From Helicobacteraceae bacterium (lineage in GTDB: Bacteria; Campylobacterota; Campylobacteria; Campylobacterales; Sulfurimonadaceae), in assembly GCA_013138865.1 (NCBI GenBank), contig WTBY01000022.1, positions 1 through 58,879 of the forward strand: DNA of 58,879 nucleotides, given 5' to 3'. The notes under the pieces were generated by a model. That model saw only the letters and a list, made by a program, of their open reading frames with translations, was not told where the DNA came from and did not search any database. Shown piece after piece: positions 50,918-58,879 of this stretch (positions are counted from its first letter, which is position 1; each line of letters begins with the position of its first letter). The position numbers and the translations under genes were made by a program.

Positions 50918-52699
50918 ATGGCTAAAAAATTTATTGATATAATGGACACAACTTTCAGAGATGGTTTTCAGTCTGTCTTTGGTGGTCGTGTTTTAATGAA
51001 CGACTTTTTCCCGGCGGTAGAAGCTGCAAAGCACGCTGGTATTACTCACTATGAATTTGGTGGTGGAGCTAGATTTCAGTCACTTTTCTTTTACTTAAAT
51101 GAGAATGCTTTTGAGATGATGGATCGTTTTCGCGCTATTGTAGGACCTGACGCAAACTTACAGACACTTGCACGTGGTGTAAATACTGTAATGCTTGATA
51201 CTGGTTCACGTGAATTAGTTGATCTTCATGCAAAAATGTTCAAAAAACATGGAACCACTACGATCAGAAACTTTGATGCTCTTAATGATGTTGAAAACTT
51301 AAAATATTCTGGTGAAAGAATTGCTCATCATGGACTTAATCATGAAGTAGTTGTAACAATGATGGACCTTCCTCCAGGGTGCCATGGTGCACATGATGTA
51401 GCTTTTTATGAAAAAACTTTACGCGATATTTTAGACAGTGGTATTCCTTATAGTAGTATCTGTTTTAAAGATGCTTCAGGAACTTCTAACCCTAAAAAAG
51501 TTTATGACACTATAAAAATGGCACGTTCTTTAGTACCTGAAGGAACTCATTTACGTCTTCATACACATGAAACTGCTGGTGTTTCAGTTGCTGCATATTT
51601 GGCTGCACTTGACGCTGGTATAGATGGTATTGACTTAGCAGCTGCACCTGTAAGTGGTGGAACTTCTCAGCCTGATATTTTAACTATGCTTCATGCAACT
51701 AAAGGTATGGATTATGATCTTGGTGGTTTAGAGATTGAGAAAATTTTAACTTATGAGAAAGAGGTTCAAGCTTCTTTGTCTGATTATTTTATGCCTCCTG
51801 AAGCTACTATGGTTTCTCCTCTTATTCCTTTTTCTCCAATGCCAGGTGGTGCATTAACTGCAAATACTCAAATGATGAGAGATAACAACATTTTAGATAG
51901 ATTCCCTGATGTTATTGATGCTATGAGAGAAGTTGTAGAGAAGGGTGGTTATGGTACTTCTGTAACTCCAGTTTCACAGTTTTACTTTCAACAAGCACTT
52001 AATAACGTAATGCAAGGACCATGGAAAGCAATCGCTCCTGGTTATGGAAAAATGGTTTTAGGTTATTTTGGAAAAACTCCAACTGCTCCTGATGCTGAAA
52101 TTGTTAAAATAGCTTCTGAAAAATTAGGTTTAGAACCAACAACTAAAAATGCTATTGATTTAGCTGACGCTGATCCTGAGAAGTCTTTAGCACATTGGAA
52201 GAAAAAACTAGAAGATGAAAATTTAGAGACAACTGATGAGAACATATTTATAGCAGCAGCTTGTCAAGAAAAAGGTATCACATTTTTAAAAGGTGACGCC
52301 GAAGTAAATGTTAGAAAAAATTCAGATATTCAAGAAGGAAGTTCAAATATGAGTAGTGGAAATTATACAGTAGTAGTAGATGGTCAAAAATTTAGTGTTC
52401 AAGTTGCTGAGGGTGATGCAGATATTCAAGTAACAGCAGTTAATGGTGAGTCAGCTCAAACTTCAGTTCCTGCTTCAAGTGGAACAGATACAACTATTAA
52501 AGCACTGCTTCCAGGCTCAGTTTGGAAAATTGTTGCAAATCCAGGCCAATCAGTAGCAGAGGGTGAAGTTATTATGATCTTAGAGTCTATGAAAATGGAA
52601 ATTGATGTAGTGGCTCCTCGTGGTGGTGTAGTTAAAACTATTAATGTTGCAACTAACGACAAAGTAGTCGAAGGTCAAGTAGTAGCAGTAATAGGATAG
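50918..52699 (+). CDS. oadA: oxaloacetate/pyruvate decarboxylase alpha chain with biotinyl domain
   Basis: A 593-residue protein. The N-terminal carboxyltransferase (HMGL-like TIM barrel) shows DTTFRDGFQSVFGGRV, CFKDASGTSNPKK and LRLHTHETAGV; a middle PYC/OADA-type domain follows, then a linker and a C-terminal biotinyl domain with ESMKME, the biotin lysine being K559. It takes CO2 from oxaloacetate on the biotin for release by OadB with Na+ export. AAGGA lies upstream of the ATG. Some homologues act as pyruvate carboxylase B chains. Confidence 0.94.
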   Translation: MAKKFIDIMDTTFRDGFQSVFGGRVLMNDFFPAVEAAKHAGITHYEFGGGARFQSLFFYLNENAFEMMDRFRAIVGPDANLQTLARGVNTVMLDTGSRELVDLHAKMFKKHGTTTIRNFDALNDVENLKYSGERIAHHGLNHEVVVTMMDLPPGCHGAHDVAFYEKTLRDILDSGIPYSSICFKDASGTSNPKKVYDTIKMARSLVPEGTHLRLHTHETAGVSVAAYLAALDAGIDGIDLAAAPVSGGTSQPDILTMLHATKGMDYDLGGLEIEKILTYEKEVQASLSDYFMPPEATMVSPLIPFSPMPGGALTANTQMMRDNNILDRFPDVIDAMREVVEKGGYGTSVTPVSQFYFQQALNNVMQGPWKAIAPGYGKMVLGYFGKTPTAPDAEIVKIASEKLGLEPTTKNAIDLADADPEKSLAHWKKKLEDENLETTDENIFIAAACQEKGITFLKGDAEVNVRKNSDIQEGSSNMSSGNYTVVVDGQKFSVQVAEGDADIQVTAVNGESAQTSVPASSGTDTTIKALLPGSVWKIVANPGQSVAEGEVIMILESMKMEIDVVAPRGGVVKTINVATNDKVVEGQVVAVIG

Positions 52700-52702
52700 T
52701 AA

Positions 52703-54028
52703 ATGAAATTATTTATAGTTAAATTTCTTACACTTTTTGCTATAGCTTTTAGTACTACAGCGGTTGCTTCTGCACCTGCTGGACATCCTGAAGCTGATAG
52801 ATCAGAGGTAAAACCATATGTATCAAAAGGTCTTGGTGAAATGGTTGTTGGTTTTGTACAATCAACTGGTATTTATGCACTAATGAATCCAGATCCAGAT
52901 GAGTTAAATAATCATGGTGAGCCAATGAGTGACTTTCACAAGTCATGGGGTCGTGTAGTGATGATTTTAATCACTTTTTTCCTTTTTTGGTTAGCGATCG
53001 CTAAAGGCTTTGAACCTCTACTTTTACTGCCTATTGGATTTGGTGGACTCTTAGCAAATATACCTGTTGCAGGAATTGCTGGACCTGATGGTTTCTTAGG
53101 AATAGTTTATGAAATGGGACTTGCTAACCAGCTCTTTCCAATCATAATTTTTATGGGTGTTGGAGCTATGACTGATTTTGGTCCACTTCTATCAAACCCT
53201 AAAACAGCGCTCCTTGGAGCTGCTGCTCAGTTTGGTATTTTTGGAACACTGATTGGTGCAGTTGCACTTTCACAATATACTGATATTTTTTCATTTACAC
53301 TTCAACAAGCAAGTGCTATTAGTATTATTGGTGGGGCAGATGGTCCAACCTCGATCTTTATAGCCTCCGAGTTAGCACCTGAACTTTTAGGTGCGATCGC
53401 AGTTGCTTCGTACTCTTATATGGCGATGGTTCCTATTATTCAACCTCCTATTATGAGAGCTTTAACAACTGTTGAAGAGAGAAAAATTAAAATGACGACA
53501 CTTCGTTATGTTACTCGTTTAGAGAAACTAATTTTCCCTATAGTTGTTTTAACTCTCTCTATTTTAGTTTTACCAGAATCAACACCACTTATTGGTGCGT
53601 TTATGTTTGGTAACTTCTTAAAAGAGAGTGGTGTTGTTGAGCGTCTGAACGATACTCTTCAAAATGCACTTATAAACATAGTAACTATATTCTTAGGTCT
53701 TGCGGTTGGTTCTAAACTTTCAGCCGATCAGTTCCTAGTTGCTGATACTTTAGCTATTTTAGCTCTTGGTATTATCGCTTTTTCAGCTGGTACTGCCGCT
53801 GGTGTTATAATGGCAAAAATTATGAATATGTTCCCTGGAACTAAGGTTAATCCACTAATAGGTTCAGCAGGTGTAAGTGCTGTTCCTATGGCTGCTCGTG
53901 TATCAAATAAAGTTGGTATGGAGTACGATCGAACAAATATGTTACTAATGCATGCAATGGGTCCAAATGTTGCAGGTGTTATCGGATCAGCTGTTGCAGC
54001 TGGTGTTCTACTTTCAATTTTCAAATAA
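52703..54028 (+). CDS. oadB: oxaloacetate decarboxylase beta chain (sodium pump)
   Basis: A 441-residue polytopic membrane protein: a signal-like start ([19 protein letters not shown]), about nine spans, and the conserved [37 protein letters not shown] and [10 protein letters not shown] motifs, the last two holding the sodium/proton-binding residues. It couples decarboxylation of carboxybiotin to Na+ transport across the inner membrane. It begins three bases after the oadA stop. The 90-residue start is longer than in short OadB forms. Confidence 0.94.
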   Translation: MKLFIVKFLTLFAIAFSTTAVASAPAGHPEADRSEVKPYVSKGLGEMVVGFVQSTGIYALMNPDPDELNNHGEPMSDFHKSWGRVVMILITFFLFWLAIAKGFEPLLLLPIGFGGLLANIPVAGIAGPDGFLGIVYEMGLANQLFPIIIFMGVGAMTDFGPLLSNPKTALLGAAAQFGIFGTLIGAVALSQYTDIFSFTLQQASAISIIGGADGPTSIFIASELAPELLGAIAVASYSYMAMVPIIQPPIMRALTTVEERKIKMTTLRYVTRLEKLIFPIVVLTLSILVLPESTPLIGAFMFGNFLKESGVVERLNDTLQNALINIVTIFLGLAVGSKLSADQFLVADTLAILALGIIAFSAGTAAGVIMAKIMNMFPGTKVNPLIGSAGVSAVPMAARVSNKVGMEYDRTNMLLMHAMGPNVAGVIGSAVAAGVLLSIFK

Positions 54029-54032
54029 CAAT

Positions 54033-54051
54033 TTTCCCTTCTACAGGGAAA
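54033..54051 (+). terminator. possible weak terminator after oadB
   Basis: Hairpin TTTCCCT / AGGGAAA (54033-54039 and 54045-54051) with a 5-base loop five bases after the oadB stop. There is no T-run behind it on the plus strand, so termination is not certain; it may protect or process the mRNA. Confidence 0.4.
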
Positions 54052-54081
54052 GTAAATAATCTAAATAATTAATGGGTATAA

Positions 54082-55101
54082 ATGAGTAAACGTAAGACAA
54101 CTACAAAAAAGAGTGTAAAAAAAGCTCCTTCATCTAAAATAGTAGGCTTTATTAAATATACATTAGTTATTTTAATAGCTTCTATTAGTGCTATTTCAGT
54201 TGGTTACTTTATAGGGGCTACTGCAATAGAAGAGCCTAAATGTGAGCCTATAAAAATACCAAAAATAACTACAAAAGATAAAAAAGAGGTTATTAGTACA
54301 CCTGCGTTAACTAAAAAGTTAAAAAATATCTTAAATCGTGATCGTGAAAAGTTTCCAGTAAGTGCTGTTCATGAATATGCTGCTAATATTCCTCTGCCTC
54401 CAAAAGGTCCAACTCTTGAAGAGAAGAATAAAAATGAAGTTATTAAAGAGCCTAAAAGTGATAAGCCAAAGTTAGCGATTATTATTGATGATGTCTCTTT
54501 TTCATGGGATGTAAAGGCTATTAAAAAAGTAGGTATTCCACTTACTATGTCTTTTTTACCACCAAATAAGATCCATCCTGACTCTGCTAAATTAGCAAGG
54601 GCTGAAAAATTCTATATGGTACATCTTCCAATGGAAGCTATGAAGTTTAATACTCCTGAGCCACTTACACTAAAAGTTTCAAACACTAGGAGTGAGATAA
54701 AAGAGCATATAACGGATATTAAAAAACTTTTTCCAGAAGTTAGGTTTATAAATAACCATACAGGTAGTCGTTTCACATCAGATGAGTCTTCTATGAAAAG
54801 TCTTATCTCTATTTTAAGAAATGAAAATATTAACTTTATAGATAGTCGTACAACTGCGAAAACAAAAGCACCTATGATTATGAAACAGTTTAATCTTCCT
54901 TATGTTGGACGTGACGTATTTTTGGATCATTATCCGGATATTAAATCTATAAAAAAAGAGATTAAACGTGCTATAAAAATTGCTAAAAAGCATGGTAGTG
55001 CGATCGCTATTGGACACCCACATAAAAACACTTTAGAAGCTCTCTCTGAGTCTAAAGAGATCTTAAAAGAAGTGCAACTAGTACGCATAGATCAGCTGTA
55101 A
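54082..55101 (+). CDS. divergent polysaccharide deacetylase family protein
   Basis: A 339-residue protein: one N-terminal span (FIKYTLVILIASISAISVGYF), a linker of about 90 residues, then a domain from about 130 on (KLAIIIDDVSFSWDVK, FYMVHLPMEAM, INNHTGSRFTSD, AIAIGHPHKNTLEAL). These match the divergent polysaccharide deacetylase (YibQ) family, a NodB-like TIM-type fold with a DD / H(x)H metal site. It probably acts on cell-wall or surface sugars outside the inner membrane; substrate unknown. Confidence 0.82.
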   Translation: MSKRKTTTKKSVKKAPSSKIVGFIKYTLVILIASISAISVGYFIGATAIEEPKCEPIKIPKITTKDKKEVISTPALTKKLKNILNRDREKFPVSAVHEYAANIPLPPKGPTLEEKNKNEVIKEPKSDKPKLAIIIDDVSFSWDVKAIKKVGIPLTMSFLPPNKIHPDSAKLARAEKFYMVHLPMEAMKFNTPEPLTLKVSNTRSEIKEHITDIKKLFPEVRFINNHTGSRFTSDESSMKSLISILRNENINFIDSRTTAKTKAPMIMKQFNLPYVGRDVFLDHYPDIKSIKKEIKRAIKIAKKHGSAIAIGHPHKNTLEALSESKEILKEVQLVRIDQL

Positions 55102-55102
55102 A

Positions 55103-55873
55103 ATGTTAGAGATGCCAGAAGAGTTAGATAGGTTAAAAAATCCACCTAAACAACTCTTTAGTAGTGGCGACTTAGAACTTTTAAAAAGAAAAAAAGTTGC
55201 TATTGTCGGATCAAGGAAATGTTATACTCATACACAAGCAACTATTTTTTCCCTCTCTTCTGCTTTAAGTCGTGCAGGTGTTGTTGTAGTTAGTGGTGCA
55301 GCTCTTGGAGTTGATACTATTGCACATAAAGGTGCTTTTCCAAATACGATCGCAGTTCTTCCAAACTCATTAGAGATAATTTACCCTAAAACTAACAGAG
55401 CTTTAATAGAGCAACTCCACTCAAGCTCTTTGGTTTTAAGTGAATACAACGTAGGAACTAAGGCGTTCAAACAAAACTTTATAGCAAGAAATAGGGTTGT
55501 TGTAGGTCTATGTGACGCGGTTGTGATCGCACAAGCTGATCTTAATAGTGGAACTATGCACTCAGCAAAATTTGCTATAGAGTCTAACATACCACTTTAT
55601 GTTTTAGGTCACCGCCTTGGTGAGAGCGAGGGAAGTGATAAGCTTCTTGTTGATGGTGATGCTAAACTAATTAATTCTATTGATGAGTTTGTAAAGCTTT
55701 TTAGCGATGTAACTAAAGAGAGTGAAGAGTTTAAAATAGAAGATGAACTTTTAGAATTTTGTAAAAAATCTCCAACTTTTGATGAAACACTACAGAAGTT
55801 CGGTGATAAAGTTTATGAGTATGAATTAGATGGTAAAATTACTATTTTAAATGGTTTAGTAGTAAATAGTTAA
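55103..55873 (+). CDS. dprA: DNA-processing protein DprA, short form
   Basis: A 256-residue protein with the DprA/Smf Rossmann core: KKVAIVGSRKCYTH, VVVSGAALGVDTIAHKGAF, TIAVLPNSLEIIYP, and LSEY ... FIARNRVVVGLCDAVVIAQA. DprA binds single-stranded DNA and loads RecA in natural transformation. The core SAM-like N-terminal domain of longer forms is not present. A C-terminal stretch of about 60 residues with LEFCKKSPTFDETLQKF may be the winged helix. It begins one base after the deacetylase stop. Confidence 0.85.
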   Translation: MLEMPEELDRLKNPPKQLFSSGDLELLKRKKVAIVGSRKCYTHTQATIFSLSSALSRAGVVVVSGAALGVDTIAHKGAFPNTIAVLPNSLEIIYPKTNRALIEQLHSSSLVLSEYNVGTKAFKQNFIARNRVVVGLCDAVVIAQADLNSGTMHSAKFAIESNIPLYVLGHRLGESEGSDKLLVDGDAKLINSIDEFVKLFSDVTKESEEFKIEDELLEFCKKSPTFDETLQKFGDKVYEYELDGKITILNGLVVNS

Positions 55874-55901
55874 ATTTGAAATAACAATACGAGGTATAAA
55901 G

Positions 55902-57317
55902 ATGAAAGCAAATATATTTTTTGGCTCAAATGAAGTCAGTTCTGAGAGTTATGTAGATCGTAAAAGTCCATTTAGTAGTGAAGTTGTATCTCAAAGTGCT
56001 TTATGTAGTGTCAGTGATGTCGAAAAAGCTCTATCTATTGCATCACATGCAACTAAAGAAGCCGCAAAATCTACTATTTCACAAAGATGTAGTTGGCTTT
56101 TAGATGTAGCTTCTAAATTAAGAGAGCAAAAAGAGGAGTTCGCAAGAACGATCACAGATGAAGTAGCAAAGCCGATCTCTGCTGCTCGTATTGAAGTTGA
56201 TCGAGCGATCGAGACTATTACTCTCTCTGCTGAGACTATGAGGACTATGAGTGGTGAGACTATCAACACAGATGCAATGCCTAGTGGAAGAAAAACAACA
56301 GCTTTTTTTAAGAGAGTTCCATGTGGAGTTGTAGTTGCGATCACACCTTTTAACTTTCCACTAAATTTAACAGCTCATAAATTAGCACCAGCTCTTGTTG
56401 CTGGAAATTGTGTTGTTTTAAAACCAACACCAGAGGCACCTTTAACATCTTATAAATTTGCAAAACTGTTTATACAGAGTGAGTACGCGATCAAAGATGC
56501 TCTCTCAGTTGTTTATGGTGACGCTGAAGTTGGTGGAGCATTAGTTAGTTCTATAATTCCTAGAGTTATAAGCTTTACTGGTAGCGTACCAGTTGGAAAT
56601 ATCATAACAAAAAGTGCAGGTATAAAAAAAATAGCACTAGAACTTGGTGGAAATGCGGCTACATTTATAGATAGTTCAGCAGATCTTGAACTTGCAAGTG
56701 ATAGATGTGCGATCGGAGCTTTTGCTAACTCTGGACAAGTATGTATTTCACTTCAACGTATTTATGTTCATGAAGATATTTATGATACTTTCGCACAAAA
56801 ACTAGTAGAAAAAGCAGAAAAATTAAAAGTAGGGTCACCTTATGAAGATGATACTTTTATGAGCTCTTTGATCGATGATGAGGCTATTAATAGAGCAAGC
56901 AGTTGGGTTACGAGCGCGATCAAAGAGGGTGCAAGAGCTTTAACACCTATAAAAAGTGAGGGAAGAATTTTTAACCCTTGTGTTATGGCTGATGTAACTG
57001 ATGATATGAATATAATTTGTGAAGAGGCTTTTGCTCCGATCGTATCTTTAGTAAAAGTAAAAACTTTTGATGATGCAATAATTAAAATGAATAACTCTCC
57101 TTATGGTCTTCAGTTCTCTATATTTACAAACTCACTTAAAAATACACAAATTGCTATCGATGAACTTGATGCAGGTGGAGTAGTTGTAAATGATATGCCG
57201 ACACTTCGTTTTGATATAGCTCCTTATGGCGGTATGAAGCTCAGTGGGGTAGGGCGTGAAGGTCCTCGTTTTGCGATCGAAGAGATGAGTGAAATTAAAT
57301 CTATTGTGATCGTATAG
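55902..57317 (+). CDS. aldehyde dehydrogenase family protein
   Basis: A 471-residue NAD(P)-dependent aldehyde dehydrogenase: GVVVAITPFNFPLNLTAHKL, SFTGSVPVG, the general-base glutamate in LELGGNAATF and the catalytic cysteine in NSGQVCISLQRIYVH. The closest types by pattern are lactaldehyde/succinate-semialdehyde or non-phosphorylating G3P dehydrogenases; the substrate cannot be decided. It lies behind dprA by 28 bases and one base before the DUF523 gene. Confidence 0.88.
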   Translation: MKANIFFGSNEVSSESYVDRKSPFSSEVVSQSALCSVSDVEKALSIASHATKEAAKSTISQRCSWLLDVASKLREQKEEFARTITDEVAKPISAARIEVDRAIETITLSAETMRTMSGETINTDAMPSGRKTTAFFKRVPCGVVVAITPFNFPLNLTAHKLAPALVAGNCVVLKPTPEAPLTSYKFAKLFIQSEYAIKDALSVVYGDAEVGGALVSSIIPRVISFTGSVPVGNIITKSAGIKKIALELGGNAATFIDSSADLELASDRCAIGAFANSGQVCISLQRIYVHEDIYDTFAQKLVEKAEKLKVGSPYEDDTFMSSLIDDEAINRASSWVTSAIKEGARALTPIKSEGRIFNPCVMADVTDDMNIICEEAFAPIVSLVKVKTFDDAIIKMNNSPYGLQFSIFTNSLKNTQIAIDELDAGGVVVNDMPTLRFDIAPYGGMKLSGVGREGPRFAIEEMSEIKSIVIV

Positions 57318-57749
57318 ATGAAGGTTTTAATTTCAGCATGTCTTCTTGGACAAAAATGTCGTTATGATGGTGATACAAAAGAGAACGCGAATGTATTAAA
57401 AAAGTTTGAAAACGATGAAGTAATTCCTTTTTGCCCAGAAGATCCGCTCTTTGGAACACCACGAGAGAGAATAAGTATGATCCTCAAAAAAGGTAAATAT
57501 AGAGTTATTAAAGATGAGAGCAAAGAGGATGTTACAAAACTTTTAGAAGATGAGAGTTTAAAAGCGATCGAAAAACATGATAGTTTTGATATGATAGTTT
57601 TAAAAACTAAATCGCCATCGTGTGGACTTGGTACAACACCTATTTTAAATGAGAATAGAGTTCACCTAAAATATGGTGATGGTGTAAGTATTAAAGTTTT
57701 AAAAGAAAAATATAAAGATGCAATCTTTGTAGATGAAAAAAATCTATAA
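57318..57749 (+). CDS. DUF523-family protein
   Basis: A 143-residue protein with the DUF523 signature: LISACLLGQKCRYDGDTKEN, FCPEDPLFGTPRERI and LKTKSPSCGLG, which contain conserved cysteines. The cysteines may bind a metal or an Fe-S cluster; the function is not established. Its ATG follows directly the stop of the aldehyde dehydrogenase gene. Confidence 0.85.
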   Translation: MKVLISACLLGQKCRYDGDTKENANVLKKFENDEVIPFCPEDPLFGTPRERISMILKKGKYRVIKDESKEDVTKLLEDESLKAIEKHDSFDMIVLKTKSPSCGLGTTPILNENRVHLKYGDGVSIKVLKEKYKDAIFVDEKNL

Positions 57750-58051
57750 TTTAAATAATTAACATAGCGTAGCCATATTTTAATGGGTATATAAAAAAGT
57801 TATACACCTTGCAATCTCTTAACGAGAGTACAAATTTTTAGCATCATAGTGACACCTGCACAGAGGAACTTAAAAATATGTTTTATTGGATTTATTCAAT
57901 ATGAGTGTATTTTAGGGTTTATTTTTGCTTTTTGTGAAACAAAAATAAGTATCAAAACTTAAAGGTATTAGAGAAAAAGATTTAACAGCCTTGTTTATAG
58001 GTATTTTGTAAAATTAAGCATCCAGTGCAATCTCTTTTCAAGGTTATATTA
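57750..58051. other. gene-free stretch
   Basis: Nothing supported as a gene. Two near-repeats of TGCAATCTCTT occur at about 57811 and 58026 and mark the border between the core operon and the DNA ending in an insertion element. Confidence 0.5.
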
Positions 58052-58755
58052 TTAATTATTTATACCTATCCATGAAGATGAGATACTTTTAATATTATCT
58101 AAGTTAATCCCCTCTGAATAATCATCAGCATAATCTTTTGACGGAGCATAAACAAGAGCTGTTTCTGGATGCATTTTATGAAACTTATATATAGCTATAG
58201 CTTCTATTTTTGGTCCTAAAGAACATAATAATATGTTATATTCCTCAAGTAAGGGAAGGACCTCACTATTAAGTTTATTTAGAACATCTTCATGCGAGAA
58301 TGAATTAATTTTAAATATTTCTTTATTATTTATATCTTCAAACGTTGTATCATAGTCTTCAGGAAGTGCTGTATGATGTTTAGAACCTAATCCAATAAAT
58401 ATTTTAAAAGGCTCAAAAAAATTATTAAGTTGATGAACTCTTTTAATATCATGTCCCAAAATAATAACTAAAATAGTTTTTTTCTCTGGGTATATTATTC
58501 CACCATGCTGTAAAATCAGTTGGGGCTTTGATGGATTTCTTGTTAAATCCTTACCATGTTTATATGGTGAATAGTATTTAATATCGTAAGAAAAACCTAC
58601 TTTGTCTAAAAAATGCAATACAGAAAAAATCATATTTCTTGGCATAGTAGATATATTCAATATGGCATTATGCTGATTATCTAAGCTATTAAAAACTTTA
58701 GTCATTTCTTTCCATGAAGATATGTAATCATCAAAAGCTAATCCAACTTTAACTA
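58052..58755 (-). pseudogene. gene of unknown function cut at its 5' end by an insertion element
   Basis: A leftward frame of 217 codons from an ATG at 58705, but the frame stays open to the left of that ATG (QLVKVGLAFDDYISSWKEMT) up to the inserted element at 58756. The true start is therefore lost or lies beyond it. The product has segments ILNISTMPRNMIFSVLHF, YYSPYKHGKDL and TILVIILGHDIKRVHQ, a Rossmann-like alternation without a motif I can name. Similar plans occur in proteins from mobile and defence DNA, but this is only an impression. Confidence 0.6.
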
Positions 58756-58879
58756 ATTGAACCCTCTGAACAAGTCCAATTATTTTTCACGATTTAGGTA
58801 TTCTAGCATTTTAAAAATTCACTTTCAATTTTGAAGTATATTTTTCTCTAATTTTTTATATTTTTACCATTTTTTAGAG
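58756..58879. mobile_element. left end of an insertion element, running out of the window
   Basis: It begins ATTGAACCCTCTGAACAA, identical over 18 bases to the ends of the MITE at 47717-47986, and continues GTCCAATTATTTTTCAC. The frame on its minus strand (LKNGKNIKN then stop, near 58840-58870) could be the end of its transposase, but the evidence is short. The rest of the element is outside the window. Confidence 0.6.

Noticed and set aside
57811-58040. Two TGCAATCTCTT near-repeats as island attachment sites
   Set aside because: Only 11 bases match, there is no integrase or tRNA nearby, and such short matches are expected in AT-rich DNA.

Overview
The window reads as chromosomal DNA of an AT-rich member of the Campylobacterota, closest in gene content to Sulfurimonas-like bacteria. 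This is inferred from the tandem DUF2393-type genes, the pyrH-rpoZ-spoT-tyrS block, the trxA-trxB-dapB-purF block, the oadGAB sodium pump genes and the many single-domain hemerythrin/flagellar-type parts. Three kinds of DNA alternate: an accessory island (1-13.3 kb), a core block (13.5-26.9 kb), a small second island (27.0-30.9 kb), a long core block (31.0-57.75 kb), and the edge of further mobile DNA (58.0 kb to the end).

Region 1 (1-13.3 kb) opens with the last codons of an IS3-type transposase and ends at the 3' side of a tRNA-Leu(GAG) gene. It holds an HU-like protein, two small paralogous genes, a compact leftward operon (GTPase, DUF2868-like membrane protein, GIY-YIG protein, two further membrane proteins and a protein with a HEPN-type RNESVH motif), a serine recombinase facing a 12-bp inverted repeat, and a duplicated ~193-bp promoter-bearing repeat in front of a regulator-like gene. 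The leftward operon is the best candidate here for an undescribed, possibly defensive, system.

Region 2 (27.0-30.9 kb) is a small island at tRNA-Glu(TTC). It has a truncated tyrosine integrase next to the tRNA and a near-copy of the tRNA 3' end at its far border. Inside lies an array of four gene cassettes separated by attC-like sites but with no integron integrase: BrnT/BrnA, a GIY-YIG protein, a DUF5677-like protein, and a broken toxin-like gene with its small partner. Each cassette has matching 7-bp core sites at its two ends.

The core blocks encode thioredoxin/thioredoxin reductase, lysine, purine and histidine biosynthesis, a prohibitin-type SPFH protein, BatA/BatB/BatD-like von Willebrand proteins, UMP kinase, RNA polymerase omega, (p)ppGpp synthetase/hydrolase, TyrRS, a peptidoglycan amidase, type II secretion/type IV pilus parts (GspE/GspF), FabG, GpmI, PEP carboxykinase, and a membrane oxaloacetate decarboxylase (OadGAB) that together suggest a PEP/oxaloacetate/pyruvate node coupled to sodium export. 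The core carries many CGATCG/GCGATCGC sites; I saw none in the two islands. A structured leader of about 95 nt is shared by rpoZ and fabG, and a 270-bp MITE lies between gpmI and pckA whose terminal repeat recurs at 58756, where an insertion element cuts a gene at the right edge.
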